Source: Calendula officinalis
Taxonomy: Eukaryota > Streptophyta > Magnoliopsida > Asterales > Asteraceae
Assembly (NCBI GenBank): GCA_963853835.1
Contig: OY970824.1
Span: 47,703,104-47,767,103 of the forward strand
Length of the DNA: 64,000 nt
Direction: 5' to 3'
In this document: piece after piece, positions 1-14,600 of the stretch
Layout: each line of letters opens with the position of its first letter
How positions within the stretch are numbered: the first letter of the stretch is position 1
Made by a program: the position numbers and the translations under genes
The notes under the pieces: generated by a model
The model's input: only the letters and a program-made list of their open reading frames with translations
Told to the model about the DNA's origin: nothing
The model's database searches: none

Positions 1-3000
1 ACAAGTAATAGGTGTCCATAACCCATAACCAAGGCCATTGAACCATTATAACCACTATATGTCCATAACTCATATCCATGACCCTTGAACCATTATAACT
101 ACTAGCCATGACCAATAGCCTATAGATATCCATTTTACAAGTAACAGGTATCCATAACCCATAACCATGGTCCTTGAACCATTATAACCACTAGATGTCC
201 ATAACTGATATTGATGGCCCTTGAACCATTATAACTACTGGCCATGACCAATAGCCTATACATATCCGTTTTACAAGTAATAGGTGTCCATAACCCATAA
301 CAATGGCCCTTGAAACATTATAACCACTAGATGTCCATAACTCATATCGATGGCCCTTGAACCATTATAACTACTAGCCATGCGCAATAGCCTATAGATA
401 TGCATTGTACAAGTAATAGGTGTCCATAACCCATAACCAAGGCCATTGAATCATTCTAACCAATACATGTCTATAACTTATATCGATGGCCCTTGAACCA
501 TTATAACTACTAGCCATGACCAATATAGCCTATAGATATCCAGTTTACAAGTAATAGGTGTCCATAACCCATAACCATGGTCCTTGAACCATTATAACCA
601 CTAGATATCCATAACTGATACTGATGGCCCTTGAACCATTATAACTACTACCCATGACCAATAGCCTATACGTATCCATTTTACAACTATAGGTGTCCAT
701 AACCCATAACCATGGCCCTTGATAACCAAGAGATGTCCATAACTCATACCGATGGCCCTTGAACCATTATAATACTAGCCATAATTAATAGCCTATAGAT
801 ATGCATAATTAATAGCCTATAATTAATAGCCTATAACCACTACATGTCCATAACTCATATCGATGGCCCTTGAACCATTATAACTACTAGCCATGACCAA
901 TAGCCTACGCATATCCATTTTACAAGTAATAGGTGTCCATAACCCATAACCATGGCCCTTGAACCATTATAACCACTAGATGTCCATAACTCATATCGAT
1001 GGCCCTTGAACCATTATAAGTACTAGCCATGCGCAATTGCCTATAGATATGCATTGTACAAGTAATAGGTGTCCATAACCCATAACCAAGGCCATTGAAT
1101 CATTCTAACCAATACATGTCTATAACTGATATCGATGGCCCTTGAACCATTATAACTACTAGCCATGACCAATATGGCCTATAGATATCCAGTTTACAAG
1201 TAATAGGTGTCCATAACCCATAACCATGGTCCTTGAACCATTATAACCACTAGACATCCATAACTGATACTGATGGCCCTTGAACCATTATAACTACTAC
1301 CCATGACCAATAGCCTATACGTATCCATTTTACAAGTATATGTGTCCATAACCCATAACCATGGCCCTTGATAACCACGAGATGTCCATAACTCATACCG
1401 ATGGCCCTTGAACCATTATAACTACTAGCCATAATTAATAGCCTATAGATATGCATAATTAATAGCCTATAATTAATAGCCTATAACCACTACATGTCCA
1501 TAACTCATATCGATGGCCCTTGAACCATTATAACTACTAGCCATGACCAATAGCCTACACATATCCATTTTACAAGTAATAGGTGTCCATAACCCATAAC
1601 CATGGCCCTTGAACCATTATAACCACTAGATGTCCATAACTCATATCGATGGCCCTTGAACCATTATAACTACTAGCCATGACCAATAGCCTACACATAT
1701 CCATTTTACAAGTAATAGGTGTCCATAACCCATAACCATGGTCCTTGAACCATTATAACCACTAGATGTCTATAACTGATACTGATGGCCCTTGAACCAT
1801 TATAACTAGAAGCCATGACCAATAGCCTATAGATATGCATTTTACAAGTAATAGGTGTCCAAAACCCATATCCAAGGCCATTGAACCATTATAACCACTA
1901 CATGTCCATAACTCATATCGATGGCCCTTGAACCATTATAACTACTAGCCATGACCAATAGCCTACACATATCCATTTTACTAGTAATACGTGTCCATAA
2001 CCCATAACAATGGCCCTTGAAACATTATGACCACTAGATGTCCATAACTCATATCGATGGCCCTTGAACCATTATAACTACTAGCCATGCGCAATAGCCT
2101 ATAGATATGCATTGTACAAGTAATAGGTGTCCATAACCCATAACCAAGGCCATTGAATCATTCTAACCAATACATGTCTATAACTTATATCGATGGCCCT
2201 TGAACCATTATAACTACTAGCCATGACCAATATAGCCTATAGATATCCAGTTTACAAGTAATAGGTGTCCATAACCCATAACCATGGTCCTTGAACCATT
2301 ATAACCACTAGATATCCATAATTGATACTGATGGCCCTTGAACCATTATAACTACTACCCATGACCAATAGCCTATACGTATCCATTTTACAAGTATAGG
2401 CGTCCATAACCCATAACCATGGTCCTTGAACCATTATAACCACTAGATGTCTGTAACTAATACTGATGGCCCTTGAACCATTATAATTAGAAGCCATGAC
2501 CAATAGCCTATAGATATCCATTTTACAAGTAATAGGTGTCCATAACCCATAACCAAGGCCATTGAACCATTACAACCACTATATGTCCATAACTCATATC
2601 GATGACCCTTTAACCATTATAACTACTAGCCATGACCAATAGCTTATAGATATCCATTTTACAAGTAATAGGTGTCCATAACCCATAACCATGGTCCTTG
2701 AACCAATATAACCACTAGATGTCCATAACTGATATTGATGGCCCTTGAACCATTATAACTACTGGCCATGACCAATAGCCTATACATATCCATTTTACAA
2801 GTAATAGGTGTCCATAACCCATAACCATTAACCACTAGATGTCCATAACTCATATCAATGGCCCTTGAACCATTATAACTACTAGCCATGCGCAATAGCC
2901 TATAGATATGCATTGTAGATGTAATAGGTGTCCATAACCCATAACCAAGGCCATTGAACAATTATAACCATTAAATGTCTGTAACTGATACTGATGGCCC

Positions 3001-3643
3001 TTGAACCATTATAATTAGAAGCCATGACGAATAGCCTATAGATATCCATTTTACAAGTAATAGGTGTCCATAACCCATAACCAAGGCCATTGAACCATTA
3101 TAACCACTATATGTCCATAACTCATATCCATGACCCTTGAACCATTATAACTACTAGCCATGACCAATAGCCTATAGATATCCATTTTACAAGTAATAGG
3201 TATCCATAACCCATAACCATGGTCCTTGAACCATTATAACCACTAGATGTCCATAACTGATATTGATGGCCCTTGAACCATTATAACTACTGGCCATGAC
3301 CAATAGCCTATACATATCCGTTTTACAAGTAATAGGTGTCCATAACCCATAACAATGGCCCTTGAAACATTATAACCACTAGATGTCCATAACTCATATC
3401 GATGGCCCTTGAACCATTATAACTACTAGCCATGCGCAATAGCCTATAGATATGCATTGTACAAGTAACAGGTGTCCATAACCCATAACCAAGGCCATTG
3501 AATCATTCTAACCAATACATGTCTATAACTTATATTGATGGCCCTTGAACCATTATAACTACTAGCCATGACCAATATAGCCTATAGATATCCAGTTTAC
3601 AAGTAATAGGTGTCCATAACCCATAACCATGGTCCTTGAACCA

Positions 3644-5487
3644 TTATAACCACAAGACATCCATAACTGATACTGATGGCCCTTGAACCATTATAACTAC
3701 CACCCATGACCAATAGCCTATACATATCCATTTTACAAGTATAGGTGTCCATAACCCATAACCATGGCCCTTGATAACCACGAGATGTCCATAACTCATA
3801 CCGATGGCCCTTGAACCATTATAACTACTAGCCATAATTAATAGCCTATAGATATGCATAATTAATAGCCTATAATTAATAGCCTATAACCACTACATGT
3901 CCATAACTCATATCGATGGCCCGTAAACCATTATAACTACTAGCCATGACCAATAGCCTATAGATATGCATTTTACAAGTAATAGGTGTCCAAAACCCAT
4001 AACCAAGGCCATTGAACCATTATAACCACTACATGTCCATAACTCATATCGATGGCCCGTAAACCATTATAACTACTAGCCATGACCAATAGCCTATAGA
4101 TATGCATTTTACAAGTAATAGGTGTCCAAAACCCATAACCAAGGCCATCGAACCCTTATAACCACTACATGTCCATAACTCATATCGATGGCCCTTGAAC
4201 CATTATAACTACTAGCCATGACCAATAGGCTACACATATCCATTTTACAAGTAATAGGTGTCCATAACCCATAACAATGGCCCTTGAAACATTATAACCA
4301 CTAGATGTCCATAACTCATATCGATGGCCCTTGAACCATTATAACTACTAGCCATGCGCAATAGCCTATAGATATGCATTGTACAAGTAACAGGTGTCCA
4401 TAACCCATAACCAAGGCCATTGAATCATTCTAACCAATACATGTCTATAACTTATATTGATGGCCCTTGAACCATTATAACTACTAGCCATGACCAATAT
4501 AGCCTATAGATATCCAGTTTACAAGTAATAGGTGTCCATAACCCATAACCATGGTCCTTGAACCATTATAACCACAAGACATCCATAACTGATACTGATG
4601 GCCCTTGAACCATTATAACTACTACCCATGACCAATAGCCTATACATATCCATTTTACAAGTATAGGTGTCCATAACCCATAACCATGGCCCTTGATAAC
4701 CACGAGATGTCCATAACTCATACCGATGGCCCTTGAACCATTATAACTACTAGCCATAATTAATAGCCTATAGATATGCATAATTAATAGCCTATAATTA
4801 ATAGCCTATAACCACTACATGTCCATAACTCATATCGATGGCCCTTGAACCATTATAACTACTAGCCATGACCAATAGCCTACACATATCCATTTTACAA
4901 GTAATAGGTGTCCATAACCCATAACCATGGCCCTTGAACCATTATAACCACTAGATGTCCATAACTCATATCGATGGCCCTTGAACCATTATAACTACTA
5001 GCCATGACCAATAGCCTACACATATCCATTTTACAAGTAATAGGTGTCCATAACCCATAACCACGGTCCTTGAACCATTATAACCACTAGATGTCTATAA
5101 CTGATACTGATGGCCCTTGAACCATTATAACTAGAAGCCATGACCAATAGCCTATAGATATCCATTTTACGAGTAATAGGTGTCCATAACCCATAACCAA
5201 GGCCATTGAACCATTATAACCACTATATGTCCATAACTTATATCGATGACCCTTGAACCATTATAACTACTAGCCATGACCAATAGCCTATAGATATCCA
5301 TTTTACAAGTAATAGGTGTCCATACCCCATAACCATGGTCCGTGAAATATTATAACCACTAGATGTCCATAACTGATACTGATGGCCCTTGAACCATTAT
5401 AACTACTAGCCATGACCAATAGCCTATAGATATCCATTTTACAAGTAATAGGTGTCCATAAACCATAACCATGGCCCTTGAATCATT
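3644..5487. repeat. Local 922-bp tandem duplication of scar-bearing block
   Basis: Scar-bearing blocks at 3834 and 4756 are 922 bp apart and nearly identical over the surrounding monomers. The value 922 is 650 plus two monomers (272). This extra block accounts for the difference between the 3733-bp and 2811-bp superunits. The outer boundaries given here are approximate because neighbouring monomers are too similar to place the join. Confidence 0.6.
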
Positions 5488-8400
5488 ATAACCACTACAT
5501 GTCCATAACTCATATCGATGGCCCATGAACCATTATAACTACTAGCCATGACCAATAGCCTATAGATATGCATTTTACAAGTAATAGGTGTCCAAAACCC
5601 ATATCCAAGGCCATTGAACCATTATAACCACTACATGTCCATAACTCATATCGATGGCCCTTGAACCATTATAACTACTAGCCATGACCAATAGCCTACA
5701 CATATCCATTTTACAAGTAATACGTGTCCATAACCCATAACAATGGCCCTTGAAACATTATAACCACTAGATGTCCATAACTCATATCGATGGCCCTTGA
5801 ACCACTATAACTACTAGCCATGCGCAATAGCCTATAGATATGCATTGTACAAGTAATAGGTGTCCATAACCCATAACCAAGGCCATTGAATCATTCTAAC
5901 CAATACATGTCTATAACTTATATCGATGGCCCTTGAACCATTATAACTACTAGCCATGACCAATATAGCCTATAGATATCCAGTTTACAAGTAATAGGTG
6001 TCCATAACCCATAACCATGGTCCTTGAACCATTATAACCACTAGATATCCATAATTGATACTGATGGCCCTTGAACCATTATAACTACTACCCATGACCA
6101 ATAGCCTATACGTATCCATTTTACAAGTATAGGCGTCCATAACCCATAACCATGGTCCTTGAACCATTATAACCACTAGATGTCTGTAACTAATACTGAT
6201 GGCCCTTGAACCATTATAATTAGAAGCCATGACCAATAGCCTATAGATATCCATTTTACAAGTAATAGGTGTCCATAACCCATAACCAAGGCCATTGAAC
6301 CATTACAACCACTATATGTCCATAACTCATATCGATGACCCTTTAACCATTATAACTACTAGCCATGACCAATAGCTTATAGATATCCATTTTACAAGCA
6401 ATAGGTGTCCATAACCCATAACCATGGTCCTTGAACCAATATAACCACTAGATGTCCATAACTGATATTGATGGCCCTTGAACCATTATAACTACTGGCC
6501 ATGACCAATAGCCTATACATATCCATTTTACAAGTAATAGGTGTCCATAACCCATAACCATTAACCACTAGATGTCCATAACTCATATCAATGGCCCTTG
6601 AACCATTATAACTACTAGCCATGCGCAATAGCCTATAGATATGCATTGTAGATGTAATAGGTGTCCATAACCCATAACCAAGGCCATTGAACAATTATAA
6701 CCACTAAATGTCTGTAACTGATACTGATGGCCCTTGAACCATTATAATTAGAAGCCATGACGAATAGCCTATAGATATCCATTTTACAAGTAATAGGTGT
6801 CCATAACCCATAACCAAGGCCATTGAACCATTATAACCACTATATGTCCATAACTCATATCCATGACCCTTGAACCATTATAACTACTAGCCATGACCAA
6901 TAGCCTATAGATATCCATTTTACAAGTAACAGGTATCCATAACCCATAACCATGGTCCTTGAACCATTATAACCACTAGATGTCCATAACTGATATTGAT
7001 GGCCCTTGAACCATTATAACTACTGGCCATGACCAATAGCCTATACATATCCGTTTTACAAGTAATAGGTGTCCATAACCCATAACAATGGCCCTTGAAA
7101 CATTATAACCACTAGATGTCCATAACTCATATCGATGGCCCTTGAACCATTATAACTACTAGCCATGCGCAATAGCCTATAGATATGCATTGTACAAGTA
7201 ACAGGTGTCCATAACCCATAACCAAGGCCATTGAATCATTCTAACCAATACATGTCTATAACTTATATTGATGGCCCTTGAACCATTATAACTACTAGCC
7301 ATGACCAATATAGCCTATAGATATCCAGTTTACAAGTAATAGGTGTCCATAACCCATAACCATGGTCCTTGAACCATTATAACCACAAGACATCCATAAC
7401 TGATACTGATGGCCCTTGAACCATTATAACTACTACCCATGACCAATAGCCTATACGTATCCATTTTACAAGTATAGGTGTCCATAACCCATAACCATGG
7501 CCCTTGATAACCACGAGATGTCCATAACTCATACCGATGGCCCTTGAACCATTATAACTACTAGCCATAATTAATAGCCTATAGATATGCATAATTAATA
7601 GCCTATAATTAATAGCCTATAACCACTACATGTCCATAACTCATATCGATGGCCCTTGAACCATTATAACTACTAGCCATGACCAATAGCCTACACATAT
7701 CCATTTTACAAGTAATAGGTGTCCATAACCCATAACCATGGCCCTTGAACCATTATAACCACTAGATGTCCATAACTCATATCGATGGCCCTTGAACCAT
7801 TATAACTACTAGCCATGACCAATAGCCTACACACATCCATTTTACAAGTAATAGGTGTCCATAACCCATAACCATGGTCCTTGAACCATTATAACCACTA
7901 GATGTCTATAACTGATACTGATGGCCCTTGAACCATTATAACTAGAAGCCATGACCAATAGCCTATAGATATCCATTTTACGAGTAATAGGTGTCCATAA
8001 CCCATAACCAAGGCCATTGAACCATTATAACCACTATATGTCCATAACTCATATCGATGACCCTTGAACCATTATAACTACTAGCCATGACCAATAGCCT
8101 ATAGATATCCATTTTACAAGTAATAGGTGTGCATACCCCATAACCATGGTCCGTGAAACATTATAACCACTAGATGTCCATAACTGATACTGATGGCCCT
8201 TGAACCATTATAACTACTAGCCATGACCAATAGCCTATAGATATCCATTTTACAAGTAATAGGTGTCCATAAACCATAACCATGGCCCTTGAATCATTAT
8301 AACCACTACATGTCCATAACTCATATCGATGGCCCGTGAACCATTATAACTACTAGCCATGACCAATAGCCTATAGATATGCATTTTACAAGTAATAGGT

Positions 8401-10196
8401 GTCCAAAACCCATAACCAAGGCCATTGAACCATTATAACCACTACATGTCCATAACTCATATCGATAGCCCTTGAACCATTATAACTACTAGCCATGACC
8501 AATAGCCTACACATATCCATTTTACAAGTAATAGGTGTCCACAACCCATAACAATGGCCCTTGAAACATTATAACCACTAGATGTCCATAACTCATATCG
8601 ATGGCCCTTGAACCATTATAACTACTAGCCATGCGCAATAGCCTATAGATATGCATTGTACAAGTAATAGGTGTCCATAACCCATAACCAAGGCCATTGA
8701 ATCATTCTAACCAATACATGTCTATAACTTATATCGATGGCCCTTGAACCATTATAACTACTAGCCATGACCAATATAGCCTATAGATATCCAGTTTACA
8801 AGTAATAGGTGTCCATAACCCATAACCATGGTCCTTGAACCATTATAACCACTAGATATCCATAACTGATACTGATGGCCCTTGAACCATTATAACTACT
8901 ACCCATGACCAATAGCCTATACGTATCCATTTTACAAGTATAGGCGTCCATAACCCATAACCATGGTCCTTGAACCATTATAACCACTAGATGTCTGTAA
9001 CTAATACTGATGGCCCTTGAACCATTATAATTAGAAGCCATGACCAATAGCCTATAGATATCCATTTTACAAGTAATAGGTGTCCATAACCCATAACCAA
9101 GGCCATTGAACCATTACAACCACTATATGTCCATAACTCATATCGATGACCCTTTAACCATTATAACTACTAGCCATGACCAATAGCTTATAGATATCCA
9201 TTTTACAAGTAATAGGTGTCCATAACCCATAACCATGGTCCTTGAACCAATATAACCACTAGATGTCCATAACTAATATTGATGGCCCTTGAACCATTAT
9301 AACTACTGGCCATGACCAATAGCCTATACATATCCATTTTACAAGTAATAGGTGTCCATAACCCATAACCATTAACCACTAGATGTCCATAACTCATATC
9401 AATGGCCCTTGAACCATTATAACTACTAGCCATGCGCAATAGCCTATAGATAAGCATTGTAGAAGTAATAGGTGTCCATAACCCATAACCAAGGCCATTG
9501 AACAATTATAACCACTAAATGTCTGTAACTGATACTGATGGCCCTTGAACCATTATAATTAGAAGCCATGACGAATAGCCTATAGATATCCATTTTACAA
9601 GTAATAGGTGTCCATAACCCATAACCAAGGCCATTGAACCATTATAACCACTATATGTCCATAACTCATATCCATGACCCTTGAACCATTATAACTACTA
9701 GCCATGACCAATAGCCTATAGATATCCATTTTACAAGTAACAGGTATCCATAACCCATAACCATGGTCCTTGAACCATTATAACCACTAGATGTCCATAA
9801 CTGATATTGATGGCCCTTGAACCATTATAACTACTGGCCATGACCAATAGCCTATACATATCCGTTTTACAAGTAATAGGTGTCCATAACCCATAACAAT
9901 GGCCCTTGAAACATTATAACCACTAGATGTCCATAACTCATATCGATGGCCCTTGAACCATTATAACTACTAGCCATGCGCAATAGCCTATAGATATGCA
10001 TTGTACAAGTAACAGGTGTCCATAACCCATAACCAAGGCCATTGAATCATTCTAACCAATACATGTCTATAACTTATATTGATGGCCCTTGAACCATTAT
10101 AACTACTAGCCATGACCAATATAGCCTATAGATATCCAGTTTACAAGTAATAGGTGTCCATAACCCATAACCATGGTCCTTGAACCATTATAACCA

Positions 10197-13100
10197 CTAG
10201 ATATCCATAACTGATACTGATGGCCCTTGAACCATTATAACTACTACCCATGACCAATAGCCTATACGTATCCATTTTACAAGTATAGGTGTCCATAATC
10301 CATAACCATGGCCCTTGATAACCACGAGATGTCCATAACTCATACCGATGGCCCTTGAACCATTATAACTACTAGCCATAATTAATAGCCTATAGATATG
10401 CATAATTAATAGCCTATAATTAATAGCCTATAACCACTACATGTCCATAACTCATATCGATGGCCCTTGAACCATTATAACTACTAGCCATGACCAATAG
10501 CCTACACATATCCATTTTACAAGTAATAGGTGTCCATAACCCATAACCATGGCCCTTGAACCATTATAACCACTAGATGTCCATAACTCATATCGATGGC
10601 CCTTCAACCATTATAACTACTAGCCATGCGCAATAGCCTATAGATATGCATTGTACAAGTAATAGGTGTCCATAACCCATAACCAAGGCCATTGAATCAT
10701 TCTAACCAATACATGTCTATAACTTATATCGATGGCCCTTGAACCATTATAACTACTAGCCATGACCAATATAGCCTATAGATATCCAGTTTACAAGTAA
10801 TAGGTGTCCATAACCCATAACCATGGTCCTTGAACCATTATAACCACTAGACATCCATAACTGATACTGATGGCCCTTGAACCATTATAACTACTACCCA
10901 TGACCAATAGCCTATACGTATCCATTTTACAAGTATAGGTGTCCATAACCCATAACCATGGCCCTTGATAACCACGAGATGTCCATAACTCATACCGATG
11001 GCCCTTGAACCATTATAACTACTAGCCATAATTAATAGCCTATAGATATGCATAATTAATAGCCTATAATTAATAGCCTATAACCACTACATGTCCATAA
11101 CTCATATCGATGGCCCTTGAACCATTATAACTACTAGCCATGACCAATAGCCTACACATATCCATTTTACAAGTAATAGGTGTCCATAACCCATAACCAT
11201 GGCCCTTGAACCATTATAACCACTAGATGTCCATAACTCATATCGATGGCCCTTGAACCATTATAACTACTAGCCATGACCAATAGCCTACACATATCCA
11301 TTTTACAAGTAATAGGTGTCCATAACCCATAACCATGGTCCTTGAACCATTATAACCACTAGATGTCTATAACTGATACTGATGGCCCTTGAACCATTAT
11401 AACTAGAAGCCATGACCAATAGCCTATAGATATCCATTTTACGAGTAATAGGTGTCCATAACCCATAACCAAGGCCATTGAACCATTATAACCACTATAT
11501 GTCCATAACTCATATCGATGACCCTTGAACCATTATAACTACTAGCCATGACCAATAGCCTATAGATATCCATTTTACAAGTAATAGGTGTGCATACCCC
11601 ATAACCATGGTCCGTGAAACATTATAACCACTAGATGTCCATAACTGATACTGATGGCCCTTGAACCATTATAACTACTAGCCATGACCAATAGCCTATA
11701 GATATCCATTTTACAAGTAATAGGTGTCCATAAACCATAACCATGGCCCTTGAATCATTATAACCACTACATGTCCATAACTCATATCGATGGCCCGTGA
11801 ACCATTATAACTACTAGCCATGACCAATAGCCTATAGATATGCATTTTACAAGTAATAGGTGTCCAAAACCCATAACCAAGGCCATTGAACCATTATAAC
11901 CACTACATGTCCATAACTCATATCGATAGCCCTTGAACCATTATAACTACTAGCCATGACCAATAGCCTACACATATCCATTTTACAAGTAATAGGTGTC
12001 CATAACCCATAACAATGGCCCTTGAAACATTATAACCACTAGATGTCCATAACTCATATCGATGGCCCTTGAACCATTATAACTACTAGCCATGCGCAAT
12101 AGCCTATAGATATGCATTGTACAAGTAATAGGTGTCCATAACCCATAACCAAGGCCATTGAATCATTCTAACCAATACATGTCTATAACTTATATCGATG
12201 GCCCTTGAACCATTATAACTACTAGCCATGACCAATATAGCCTATAGATATCCAGTTTACAAGTAATAGGTGTCCATAACCCATAACCATGGTCCTTGAA
12301 CCATTATAACCACTAGATATCCATAACTGATACTGATGGCCCTTGAACCATTATAACTACTACCCATGACCAATAGCCTATACGTATCCATTTTACAAGT
12401 ATAGGCGTCCATAACCCATAACCATGGTCCTTGAACCATTATAACCACTAGATGTCTGTAACTAATACTGATGGCCCTTGAACCATTATAATTAGAAGCC
12501 ATGACCAATAGCCTATAGATATCCATTTTACAAGTAATAGGTGTCCATAACCCATAACCAAGGCCATTGAACCATTATAACCACTATATGTCCATAACTC
12601 ATATCCATGACCCTTGAACCATTATAACTACTAGCCATGACCAATAGCCTATAGATATCCATTTTACAAGTAACAGGTATCCATAACCCATAACCATGGT
12701 CCTTGAACCATTATAACCACTAGATGTCCATAACTGATATTGATGGCCCTTGAACCATTATAACTACTGGCCATGACCAATAGCCTATACATATCCGTTT
12801 TACAAGTAATAGGTGTCCATAACCCATAACAATGGCCCTTGAAACATTATAACCACTAGATGTCCATAACTCATATCGATGGCCCTTGAACCATTATAAC
12901 TACTAGCCATGCGCAATAGCCTATAGATATGCATTGTACAAGTAACAGGTGTCCATAACCCATAACCAAGGCCATTGAATCATTCTAACCAATACATGTC
13001 TATAACTTATATTGATGGCCCTTGAACCATTATAACTACTAGCCATGACCAATATAGCCTATAGATATCCAGTTTACAAGTAATAGGTGTCCATAACCCA

Positions 13101-14600
13101 TAACCATGGTCCTTGAACCATTATAACCACTAGATATCCATAACTGATACTGATGGCCCTTGAACCATTATAACTACTACCCATGACCAATAGCCTATAC
13201 GTATCCATTTTACAAGTATAGGTGTCCATAATCCATAACCATGGCCCTTGATAACCACGAGATGTCCATAACTCATACCGATGGCCCTTGAACCATTATA
13301 ACTACTAGCCATAATTAATAGCCTATAGATATGCATAATTAATAGCCTATAATTAATAGCCTATAACCACTACATGTCCATAACTCATATCGATGGCCCT
13401 TGAACCATTATAACTACTAGCCATGACCAATAGCCTACACATATCCATTTTACAAGTAATAGGTGTCCATAACCCATAACCATGGCCCTTGAACCATTAT
13501 AACCACTAGATGTCCATAACTCATATCGATGGCCCTTCAACCATTATAACTACTAGCCATGCGCAATAGCCTATAGATATGCATTGTACAAGTAATAGGT
13601 GTCCATAACCCATAACCAAGGCCATTGAATCATTCTAACCAATACATGTCTATAACTTATATCGATGGCCCTTGAACCATTATAACTACTAGCCATGACC
13701 AATATAGCCTATAGATATCCAGTTTACAAGTAATAGGTGTCCATAACCCATAACCATGGTCCTTGAACCATTATAACCACTAGACATCCATAACTGATAC
13801 TGATGGCCCTTGAACCATTATAACTACTACCCATGACCAATAGCCTATACGTATCCATTTTACAAGTATAGGTGTCCATAACCCATAACCATGGCCCTTG
13901 ATAACCACGAGATGTCCATAACTCATACCGATGGCCCTTGAACCATTATAACTACTAGCCATAATTAATAGCCTATAGATATGCATAATTAATAGCCTAT
14001 AATTAATAGCCTATAACCACTACATGTCCATAACTCATATCGATGGCCCTTGAACCATTATAACTACTAGCCATGACCAATAGCCTACACATATCCATTT
14101 TACAAGTAATAGGTGTCCATAACCCATAACCATGGCCCTTGAACCATTATAACCACTAGATGTCCATAACTCATATCGATGACCCTTGAACCATTATAAC
14201 TACTAGCCATGACCAATAGCCTACACATATCCATTTTACAAGTAATAGGTGTCCATAACCCATAACCATGGTCCTTGAACCATTATAACCACTAGATGTC
14301 TATAACTGATACTGATGGCCCTTGAACCATTATAACTAGAAGCCATGACCAATAGCCTATAGATATCCATTTTACGAGTAATAGGTGTCCATAACCCATA
14401 ACCAAGGACATTGAACCATTATAACCACTATATGTCCATAACTCATATCGATGACCCTTGAACCATTATAACTACTAGCCATGACCAATAGCCTATAGAT
14501 ATCCATTTTACAAGTAATAGGTGTGCATACCCCATAACCATGGTCCGTGAAACATTATAACCACTAGATGTCCATAACTGATACTGATGGCCCTTGAACC
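10197..14600. repeat. Tandem 2933-bp superunit pair with embedded 650-bp doublets
   Basis: Several markers repeat at exactly 2933 bp: the scars at 10378 and 13311, the scars at 11028 and 13961, and variant monomers at 12257 and 15190. Each superunit contains a scar doublet 650 bp apart. This exact offset across several independent markers indicates duplication of a whole superunit by unequal exchange, not chance similarity between monomers. The ends are approximate. Confidence 0.7.
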
